A stretch of 64,000 bases of DNA from Microbacterium proteolyticum (GTDB lineage: Bacteria > Actinomycetota > Actinomycetes > Actinomycetales > Microbacteriaceae), in the NCBI RefSeq assembly GCF_029639405.1, contig NZ_CP121274.1, positions 2,852,001 to 2,916,000 on the forward strand, in the 5' to 3' direction. This document shows, piece after piece, positions 55,691 through 64,000 of this stretch. The notes under the pieces were generated by a model that saw only the letters and a program-made list of their open reading frames with translations, ran no database searches and was not told where the DNA came from. Position 1 is the stretch's first letter. Each line of letters opens with the position of its first letter. The position numbers and the translations under genes were made by a program.

Positions 55691-56142
55691 CGGGTGCTCC
55701 CTGAGGGGGTCTGGTAGCCGCTGGATCCGAAGCCGCCTTCTCCGCGCACGCTGGCGGGGAGGTCGTCGACGGGGATGAAGCGCACGGGTGGGACGGGCAT
55801 GACGATGAGCTGTGCGATGCGGTCGCCGACCGCGATCTCGTAGGCCTCGTCGAGGTCGGTGTTGAGCAGCGCCACCTTGATCTCGCCGCGGTAGCCCGCG
55901 TCGACGGTGCCCGGGGAGTTCACGATCGTGATGCCGTGCTTGGCGGCGAGGCCGCTGCGGGGAACGACGAAGGCGGCGTATCCGTCCGGCAGGGCGATGC
56001 GCACCCCCGTGGAGACGAGGGCACGGCGACCGGGCTCGAGCCGGACGGCCTCGGCGGCGACGAGGTCGGCTCCGGCGTCGCCGGGGTGGGCGAAGACCGG
56101 AGGCTCGGATGCGACAATGAGGACGTCCACCGTTTCGGTCAC
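55687..56142 (-). CDS. dut: dUTP diphosphatase
   Basis: A 151-aa trimeric dUTPase. The five motifs are visible: AHPGDAGADLVAAE (1), VPRSGLAAKHGI (2), NSPGTVDAGYRGEIKVALLN (3), VGDRIAQLIVMP (4) and GEGGFGSSGYQT (5). It removes dUTP and supplies dUMP for thymidylate synthesis. The start is GTG 56142; TACCCT (56149-56154, reverse strand) is 6 bases upstream, so the dut-DUF3710-DUF3159 mRNA is probably leaderless. Confidence 0.97.
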   Translation of the reverse strand: MTETVDVLIVASEPPVFAHPGDAGADLVAAEAVRLEPGRRALVSTGVRIALPDGYAAFVVPRSGLAAKHGITIVNSPGTVDAGYRGEIKVALLNTDLDEAYEIAVGDRIAQLIVMPVPPVRFIPVDDLPASVRGEGGFGSSGYQTPSGSTR

Positions 56143-56154
56143 CCCACGAGGGTA

Positions 56155-56646
56155 ATGCAGAAGAGGGGGTGCGGCATCCGCACCGGAATCGAGTACCGCG
56201 AACGCCTGAGCCCGTCCCTGTGGGCGCTCGTCGCCGCGGCGGTCTGCGGCCCCATGGCGGCCCTGGTCTTCTCCCCCATCGACACCACGGTCGCCCTCGT
56301 CGTGGGCCTGCTCGTGTCGGTCGGGATCGTGTCCGCGCTCGTCGCGCTCTCCCCCGTGGTCGAGGTGCGGGAAGGCGAACTGCGGGCCGGCCGCGCGCAC
56401 ATCCCGGTGGAATACCTGGGGGTACCGGCCGGTGTCGTGGCGGACGACGCTCGAACGGCCCGCGGGAGTGGTCTCGACCGGCGGGCCTGGCATCTCATCC
56501 GGGGAGGGATCGACGGGATCGTCACGGTACCCGTGACCGATCCCGATGATCCGACTCCCCTGTGGGTGGTGTCCACCCGGACGCCGGACCGCCTCGTGGC
56601 GGCGATCCAGCGCGCTCAGGTCAGGCTGCGCACTCCAGGCAGATGA
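56155..56646 (+). CDS. DUF3093 membrane protein
   Basis: 163 aa. Two adjacent hydrophobic helices (WALVAAAVCGPMAALVFS, VALVVGLLVSVGIVSALVAL) are followed by a soluble domain with EVREGELRAGRAHIPVEYLGVPAGVVADDARTARG and WVVSTRTPDRLVAAIQRA, the DUF3093 pattern. It is divergent from dut, with only 12 bases between the start codons. The last 26 bases overlap the 3' end of the convergent DUF4193 gene. Confidence 0.85.
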   Translation: MQKRGCGIRTGIEYRERLSPSLWALVAAAVCGPMAALVFSPIDTTVALVVGLLVSVGIVSALVALSPVVEVREGELRAGRAHIPVEYLGVPAGVVADDARTARGSGLDRRAWHLIRGGIDGIVTVPVTDPDDPTPLWVVSTRTPDRLVAAIQRAQVRLRTPGR

Positions 56647-56914
56647 AGCCGGAGCCGCTCTCCTCGGCGATCTGGGAACGGTGCTTCACCAGGAAGCAGT
56701 TCATACACGTGAACTCGTCCTCCTGAGGGGGAAGCACGACGACATCGAGGTCGATGTCCGACAGGTCGGCCCCGGGGAGCTCGAAGCCCGAGGGGTTGTC
56801 GGCATCCTCGTTGTCGATCGACCCCGACGTCTTGTCGGGCACGCGCTCCTTGAGGGCCTCGATCGACTCGCTGTCGTCCTCGGTCTTGCGCGGTGCGTCG
56901 TAATCGGTGGCCAT
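56621..56914 (-). CDS. DUF4193 family protein with a four-cysteine C-terminus
   Basis: 97 aa: an acidic N-terminal half (MATDYDAPRKTEDDSESIEALK, ADLSDIDLDVVVLPPQEDEFTC) and a C-terminal zinc-ribbon-like pair of CxxC motifs at C70/C73 and C92/C95. DUF4193 is conserved across actinobacteria beside sepH, dut and DUF3093. It probably binds zinc and may be an RNA polymerase- or ribosome-associated small protein; no function is proven. Confidence 0.9.
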   Translation of the reverse strand: MATDYDAPRKTEDDSESIEALKERVPDKTSGSIDNEDADNPSGFELPGADLSDIDLDVVVLPPQEDEFTCMNCFLVKHRSQIAEESGSGFICLECAA

Positions 56915-57125
56915 GCGTGAAGGTCTCTACTTCCGGTTTTTCGTGGTGCATCGCCCGAACGGGCGGCCATAGTTTGCATGACCCGAACACGATTAGCAAA
57001 TGCGGTTCTCGGGACATGCGGGCCCTGCGACGCGTCAAACTCGCGGCGCGCCCGCGTTATTCCCGGCTCCGGCCCCGGGGGCGTGTCAGCATGGGGCTCG
57101 ACCGCAGATCGGAGGGGTGTTTCGC
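56915..57125. other. Divergent intergenic region between DUF4193 and sepH
   Basis: This 211-base gap carries both promoters. A CGCCCG-AA-CGGGCG small palindrome (56952-56965) and a TTTGC/GCAAA pair (56973-57000) are visible. sepH has a GGAGGGG at 57110-57116. No small gene or RNA could be recognised. Confidence 0.4.
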
Positions 57126-58169
57126 ATGGAACAGCTCAAAGTCATCGGAACCGAGGATGACGTCCTCGTCGTCGCGACCGAAGCGGGCGAACGTTTCGCC
57201 CTGCCGCTCGACGAGGTGCTGCGCGCAGAAGCGCGCCGCGCGCGCCGTGGGCGCGAGCACGACGACGAGCGCGCGCCCCGCCCGAGCCCGCGCGACATCC
57301 AGGCCCACATCCGAGCCGGGCTCTCGGCGCGAGAGGTCGCCACGCTCCTGGGCGCCCGCGTCGAGGACGTGGAGCGCTTCGAAGGTCCCGTCCTCGCCGA
57401 GCGCGAGCACGTGGTCGCGCAGGCCCTCGCCGTCCCCGTCCTCCTCGGCGGCGCGCTGGAGCACGACGGTCCGGTGACCTTCGGGACGGCCGTCCGCGCG
57501 AAGCTCGCCGAAGCGGGAGCGTCGGCGGAGCGCTGGACGAGCTGGAAGGACTCCTCGGGCTGGATGGTGAAGCTCGAGTTCACCGCAAACGGGATCGATC
57601 ACGACGCCCGCTGGGGCTTCGATCCGCGGCGCAGCACGCTCTCCCCTCAGAACTCGGATGCCATCCAGCTCTCGCGCCAGGGATCGCTGCCCGAAGGGCT
57701 CATCCCGCGGCTGCGTGCCCTGGACACCCCGCTCCCCAAGGACGACACGCGCTTCGACAGCGGCGCCTTTGGTCCGCGACGTCTCGACATCGAGGACGAA
57801 CCGGGCATCGAAGCCACCGGTCCCGTCGCGGCCGCCGTGCAGGCGGCGGCGATCAAGCGGGCGCCCGACGCTCCGGTCACGTCCTCCGAGACCGCCGATC
57901 TGCTCGAGGCCCTCCGCCGCCGTCGCGGTCAGCGCGAGCCGCTCCCCGGCGTCGTCGAGGCACGCGAACCCGAGCAGCGCGCGCCCAGTGCGCCGGTCGC
58001 CCTCTTCGACGCCCTCGAGCCGGAGTACCGCGCCGAGGAGCCCGAGGCCGAACCCGAACGCACCGCCGCTCCCCCGGCATCCACCGACTCCGGACGACGG
58101 GCGAAGGGCCGACCGTCGATGCCGTCGTGGGACGAGATCGTGTTCGGAGCCCGCACGGACGAGAGCTGA
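57126..58169 (+). CDS. sepH: Septation protein SepH
   Basis: 347 aa. The N-terminal DUF3071 domain (about 1-165) is clear: MEQLKVIGTEDDVLVVATEAGERFALPLDE, RPSPRDIQAHIRAGLSAREVATLLGARVEDVERFEGPVLAEREHV with a helix-turn-helix-like segment, and WDSS-type WTSWKDSSGWMVKLEF near residue 140. The C-terminal half is disordered and rich in Pro/Glu/Arg. In Streptomyces and Mycobacterium, SepH binds FtsZ and promotes its assembly at division sites. GGAGGGG precedes the ATG at 57126. Confidence 0.93.
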   Translation: MEQLKVIGTEDDVLVVATEAGERFALPLDEVLRAEARRARRGREHDDERAPRPSPRDIQAHIRAGLSAREVATLLGARVEDVERFEGPVLAEREHVVAQALAVPVLLGGALEHDGPVTFGTAVRAKLAEAGASAERWTSWKDSSGWMVKLEFTANGIDHDARWGFDPRRSTLSPQNSDAIQLSRQGSLPEGLIPRLRALDTPLPKDDTRFDSGAFGPRRLDIEDEPGIEATGPVAAAVQAAAIKRAPDAPVTSSETADLLEALRRRRGQREPLPGVVEAREPEQRAPSAPVALFDALEPEYRAEEPEAEPERTAAPPASTDSGRRAKGRPSMPSWDEIVFGARTDES

Positions 58170-58179
58170 CGCCCGTTCG

Positions 58180-59307
58180 TCAGGCGAACGCGCCGAGCCG
58201 CAGGAGCGGTACGGTGCGCTCCTCGTCGGTCAGCGAACCGTGCTGGCCGACCATGCGCTGAGGGCGCTTGTCGCTCTCTCGATCGTCGTAGTACGCGAAT
58301 CGCCCGCGGGCGGCGACGAGCACGTCCCCGATGCGCTCGCGCACCTCCGGAGCCACCGGACCGAACAGCCCGGCGGCGATCGCCTCGTCCCGCGTCATCA
58401 CCCAGGCCCGCGCCTGTTCGCGTTCGCGCCATCGCCCGGCCACGGCGTCCTGTTCGCCCGGCGCGGTGTACAGGTGCAGCATGCGGGGCTCGCCGCCGAC
58501 GATCTCGACGCCGTCGACGAGCGCGTCGCCGTGGCCGAGCAGCACGTGCTTGCGGGCGGGGACGTCGACCATCCCGTGATCCGCGGTGACCAGCACGCCG
58601 GTCGCGGGGTCGATCGCGCCGGCGAGGTCGCGCGCAGCGGCGTCGACGCGTTCGAGGGCGTCGATCCAGCGATCCGACTCCCAGCCGTCGCGATGACCGG
58701 CGCTGTCGAGGTCGGGCGTGTAGAGGTAGACGAGGGCTCCCGGATGCCGCGAAGCGAGGTCGGCGGCGATCGCGGCGCGCTCGCGCACGTCGGCGGCCGA
58801 GACGAACTCGGCGCCCCGGAGCGTCGCCGCGGTGAACCCCGTGCCGGTGTAGTCGGGCCGCGAGACGACGAACACGGGGCGACCGCGTTCGGCCTCGCTC
58901 TCGAACAGCGGTCGGCTGCGCTGCCACGTGCGCGGGTCGAGACCGTCGGTCTCCCAGCCGTGCAGTTGATTGGCGGCCACGGCGGTACCGGGGATCCGCG
59001 TGCGGTAGCCGACGATCCCGTGCGCGCCGGGCTCGGAGCCCGTCAGCAGGCTCGTCAGCGCGGCTGCGGTCGTGGAGGGGAACACCGTGCGGGCGATGTC
59101 GCGTCGCGAACCGGCGGAGCCGAGGAACCGCGCGTGACCGCGACGCTCGGCGAGATTGTGCGAGCCGAGCCCGTCGACGACGAACACCACGGCGCTCCGG
59201 GCCGGAGCGAACCATTCCGATCGCCCGTCGAGGGCGGCGATCGCCTCGCTCACCACTCCGGTGAGGCTCCGGGCACGCGGCGGGGCCGCCGGTAGGCTGA
59301 GGGACAT
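58180..59307 (-). CDS. Alkaline phosphatase-fold nucleotide pyrophosphatase/phosphodiesterase-like protein
   Basis: A 375-aa enzyme of the type I phosphodiesterase / nucleotide pyrophosphatase group. [15 protein letters not shown] holds the first metal Asp. [31 protein letters not shown] holds the nucleophile Thr and HG motif. [18 protein letters not shown] and [13 protein letters not shown] hold the second-site ligands. The product is cytoplasmic, with no signal peptide. The physiological substrate is unknown. It is convergent with sepH (10-base gap) and divergent from parC, an order seen in other actinobacteria. Confidence 0.9.
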   Translation of the reverse strand: MSLSLPAAPPRARSLTGVVSEAIAALDGRSEWFAPARSAVVFVVDGLGSHNLAERRGHARFLGSAGSRRDIARTVFPSTTAAALTSLLTGSEPGAHGIVGYRTRIPGTAVAANQLHGWETDGLDPRTWQRSRPLFESEAERGRPVFVVSRPDYTGTGFTAATLRGAEFVSAADVRERAAIAADLASRHPGALVYLYTPDLDSAGHRDGWESDRWIDALERVDAAARDLAGAIDPATGVLVTADHGMVDVPARKHVLLGHGDALVDGVEIVGGEPRMLHLYTAPGEQDAVAGRWREREQARAWVMTRDEAIAAGLFGPVAPEVRERIGDVLVAARGRFAYYDDRESDKRPQRMVGQHGSLTDEERTVPLLRLGAFA

Positions 59308-59377
59308 CGGGGCCAGTCTTCCACACGACTTTCCGCCCCCGTCGCGATCGACGCCCGCCCGACCCGAGGCCGCACCT

Positions 59378-61837
59378 ATGCCCGATTCCCGTTCCACTGC
59401 CGCTTCCCCCGCCCCCGAGCGCATCGAAGACGTCGATGTCTCGGTCGAGATGCAGGGGTCGTTCCTCGAGTACGCCTACTCGGTCATCTACTCGCGCGCG
59501 CTGCCCGACGCCCGCGACGGCCTCAAGCCCGTCCAGCGGCGCATCCTGTACCAGATGGCCGAGATGGGCCTGCGGCCCGACCGCGGGCACGTCAAGAGCG
59601 CTCGCGTCGTCGGCGAGGTGATGGGAAAGCTCCACCCGCACGGCGACACGGCGATCTACGACGCGCTCGTGCGTCTCGCCCAGCACTTCTCGCTACGGGT
59701 GCCCCTCGTCGACGGCCACGGGAACTTCGGCTCCCTCGACGACGGCCCCGCCGCGTCGCGCTACACCGAGGCGCGTCTCGCCCCGCCCGCGCTCGCGCTC
59801 ACCGAGAACCTCGACGAGGACGTCGTCGACTTCGTCCCCAACTACGACGGCCAGTTCCAGCAGCCCGACGTCCTGCCCGCGGCGTTCCCGAACCTGCTGG
59901 TCAACGGTGCGACCGGCATTGCAGTCGGCATGGCGACGAACATGGCGCCCCACAACCTCATCGAGGTCGTGGCCGCCGCGGTCCATCTCCTCCAGAACCC
60001 GGATGCCACGGTCGAGGAGCTCATGGAGCTCGTCCCGGGTCCCGACCTCCCCTCGGGCGGCATCATCGTGGGACTGGACGGCATCAAGGACGCGTACACC
60101 CACGGCCGCGGGCTCTTCCGCACCCGGGCGAAGGCGTCGATCGAGTCGCTCGGCCCCCGCCGCACCGGCATCGTGATCACCGAGCTTCCGTATCTCGTCG
60201 GCCCCGAGAGGGTGATCGAGAAGATCAAGGATGCCGTGCAGGCGAAGAAGCTCGCGGGCATCGCCGACGTCACCGACCTCAGCGACCGCCAGAACGGCCT
60301 GCAGCTCGTCATCGGCATCAAGACCGGCTTCGACCCGCAGGCGGTGCTGGAGCACCTCTACCGACTGACTCCGCTCGAGGACTCGTTCGGCATCAACAAC
60401 GTCGCGCTCGTCGACGGCCAGCCTCAGACGCTGGGGCTGCGCGACATGCTGCGGGTGTACCTCGACCACCGCATCCGCGTCGTCACGCGTCGGAGCGAGT
60501 ATCGACTGGCACGCAAGCGCGAGCGCCTGCACCTCGTCGAGGGACTCCTCATCGCGATCCTCGACATCGACGAGGTCATCCAGGTCATCCGCTCCTCGGA
60601 CGACGGCGAGCAGGCCCGCACACGCCTGCAGGAGGTCTTCGACCTGTCGCATCCGCAGGCCGAGTACATCCTCGAGCTGCGCCTGCGGCGCCTCACGAAG
60701 TTCTCGCGCATCGAGCTCGAGGCCGAGCGCGACCAGTTGCAGGCCGAGATCGACCAGCTCGTCGAGCTCCTCGCCAGTGATGTCCTGCTCCGCGGCCAGG
60801 TGGCCGCCGAACTCGAGGCCGCCGCCGAGGCGTACGGCACCCCGCGCCGCACGATGCTGCTCAACGGTGGTCCGGTGCAGCCCCGGTCCGCGAAGGCCGC
60901 CGCGGCCGCCGACCTGCAGATCGCCGACTCCCCGTGCCGCGTGTTCCTCTCCGCCACGGGCCGGATGGTGCGTGCCGAGCTCACGGCCGACGCTCCCGGC
61001 GGCGGTGTCGTGCCGCCCACCCGCCGCGCGAAGCACGACGCGATCCGTTCCTCGGTCGACACCACCACCCGAGGCGACATCGGCGCCGTCACCTCGGCCG
61101 GCCGGCTCGTCCGCTTCTCCCCCGTCGACCTGCCGTCGGTGCCCGGCAACGCCGTGCAACTGGCGGCCGGAACGCGCGTCGAGCAGTACCTCGCCCTGGC
61201 CAAGGGCGAACAGGTCGTCGCGCTGGTGCCGTTGACCGATGGTCCGCCCATCGCTCTCGGCACGGCCCAGGGCATCGTGAAGCGCGTGGCGGCGAGCGAG
61301 CTCGGCACCAAGCCCGAGATCGAGATCATCGTCCTCCGCGACGGCGATCGGGTCGTCGGAGCAGCACCGGCCTCGGATGCCGCCGAGCTGGTGTTCATCG
61401 CCGACGACGCGCAACTGCTGCGATTCGACGCCTCGTCCGTGCGACCGCAGGGACGCTCGGCCGGCGGCATGGCCGGCATCCGGTTGTCCGACGGTGCCCG
61501 GGTGATCGCGTTCGCCGTCGTGGGCGGATCGTCGTTCGACGCCGTGGTCGTCACCGTCGCCGGATCCTCCGCCGCGCTGGCGGGCACGGACGCCGGCAGC
61601 GCCAAGGTCTCGGCCTTCACGGAGTTCCCGGCGAAGGGCCGCGCGACGGGCGGTGTGCGCGCGCAGCGCCTGCTCCGCGGCGAGGACGCCCTGACGCTCG
61701 CGTGGGTCGGGTCCGACCCGCGCGCCGTCGGCACCGACGGTTCCGTGCGGACGCTCCCCGAGCCGGGCGCGAAGCGCGACGCCTCGGGTCAGCCGCTCGA
61801 CGCGGTCGTCGGCGCGATCGGCACCTCGATCCGCTGA
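59378..61837 (+). CDS. parC: DNA topoisomerase IV subunit A
   Basis: An 819-aa type IIA topoisomerase subunit. The catalytic tyrosine is Y129 in [10 protein letters not shown]. The quinolone-determining region reads [17 protein letters not shown], with Thr91 and Asp95 at the two usual resistance positions. The C-terminal pinwheel lacks the GyrA box and has [14 protein letters not shown] instead, which with the facing parE gene favours topoisomerase IV over gyrase. ATG 59378 is used; the gene is divergent from the phosphodiesterase, with 70 bases between. Confidence 0.93.
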   Translation: MPDSRSTAASPAPERIEDVDVSVEMQGSFLEYAYSVIYSRALPDARDGLKPVQRRILYQMAEMGLRPDRGHVKSARVVGEVMGKLHPHGDTAIYDALVRLAQHFSLRVPLVDGHGNFGSLDDGPAASRYTEARLAPPALALTENLDEDVVDFVPNYDGQFQQPDVLPAAFPNLLVNGATGIAVGMATNMAPHNLIEVVAAAVHLLQNPDATVEELMELVPGPDLPSGGIIVGLDGIKDAYTHGRGLFRTRAKASIESLGPRRTGIVITELPYLVGPERVIEKIKDAVQAKKLAGIADVTDLSDRQNGLQLVIGIKTGFDPQAVLEHLYRLTPLEDSFGINNVALVDGQPQTLGLRDMLRVYLDHRIRVVTRRSEYRLARKRERLHLVEGLLIAILDIDEVIQVIRSSDDGEQARTRLQEVFDLSHPQAEYILELRLRRLTKFSRIELEAERDQLQAEIDQLVELLASDVLLRGQVAAELEAAAEAYGTPRRTMLLNGGPVQPRSAKAAAAADLQIADSPCRVFLSATGRMVRAELTADAPGGGVVPPTRRAKHDAIRSSVDTTTRGDIGAVTSAGRLVRFSPVDLPSVPGNAVQLAAGTRVEQYLALAKGEQVVALVPLTDGPPIALGTAQGIVKRVAASELGTKPEIEIIVLRDGDRVVGAAPASDAAELVFIADDAQLLRFDASSVRPQGRSAGGMAGIRLSDGARVIAFAVVGGSSFDAVVVTVAGSSAALAGTDAGSAKVSAFTEFPAKGRATGGVRAQRLLRGEDALTLAWVGSDPRAVGTDGSVRTLPEPGAKRDASGQPLDAVVGAIGTSIR

Positions 61838-61888
61838 GACGGGCCTCGCGGTGGGTCGGCGCTGCGCGGAGCGCGGGAGCGCGACGTC

Positions 61889-63958
<2,070 letters not shown>

Positions 63959-64000
63959 GATCTCTCAGCGTAATCGGCGGCTCCGACATCGGCTTGCAGA

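Overview
The window reads as one contiguous, gene-dense piece of a high-GC Gram-positive chromosome, with gaps between genes always below about 250 bases. Family-level evidence points to Actinobacteria, Microbacteriaceae, most likely Microbacterium: actinobacterial DUF families (DUF349, DUF3000, DUF3093, DUF3159, DUF3710, DUF4193, SepH), a DUF7882-type small protein, the Gly-Cys-Val tRNA run, many GTG starts, and a very frequent GGATGCC/GGCATCC word. I see no insertion sequence, prophage, CRISPR array, rRNA or replication origin. Most of the window is core metabolism and information processing.

Layout. 1-3700: a quinate/shikimate catabolic locus. A 3-dehydroshikimate dehydratase (cut by the left edge) is divergent from a TetR regulator, followed by a quinate/shikimate dehydrogenase and an MHS-type transporter. 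The same palindrome lies in front of both transcription units. 3700-12500: a reverse-strand operon (small membrane protein, alaS, ruvX, mltG, aroE, aroC, aroK, aroB) making shikimate and chorismate, convergent to the catabolic genes. 12600-15700: rpsD, a DUF1361 membrane protein and rarA. 15700-18350: forward genes for a small membrane protein, a DUF349 protein and an AbiEi-like protein. 18347-28530: a long reverse-strand block pdxS-pdxT-yebC-ruvC-ruvA-ruvB-yajC-secD-secF-rel. 28600-30800: pdxR and pdxY, divergent from pdxST, so that PLP synthesis, salvage and regulation sit together. 30800-36900: lipoprotein, HIT protein, thrS, an ArsB/SLC13-like permease and several small genes. 36950-37500: four tRNA genes in two divergent units. 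37500-49130: a PemK-like protein, amt, zapE, sulfurtransferase and sufE, hydrolase, DUF3000, rnd, and the beta-oxidation pair fadA/fadB. 49180-54200: dxs and acnA. 54300-58200: DUF3159, DUF3710, dut, DUF3093, DUF4193 and sepH. 58180-64000: an alkaline-phosphatase-fold protein, then topoisomerase IV subunits parC and parE facing each other.

The most interesting signals are regulatory. (1) A 12-bp-arm perfect palindrome lies upstream of acnA. (2) Identical-pattern TetR operators flank the shikimate catabolic genes. (3) A recurring arrangement has a TANNNT -10 hexamer exactly 6-8 bases before the start codon, predicting leaderless mRNAs for about a dozen genes. In two of these (pdxT/yebC and ruvC/ruvA) the TAG stop codon of the upstream gene is itself the start of the -10. 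(4) A GlnR-type box precedes amt. (5) Two divergent -10 elements overlap between the hydrolase and DUF3000. I did not find a convincing new multi-gene system; the accessory content is small (solitary PemK-like and AbiEi-like proteins).
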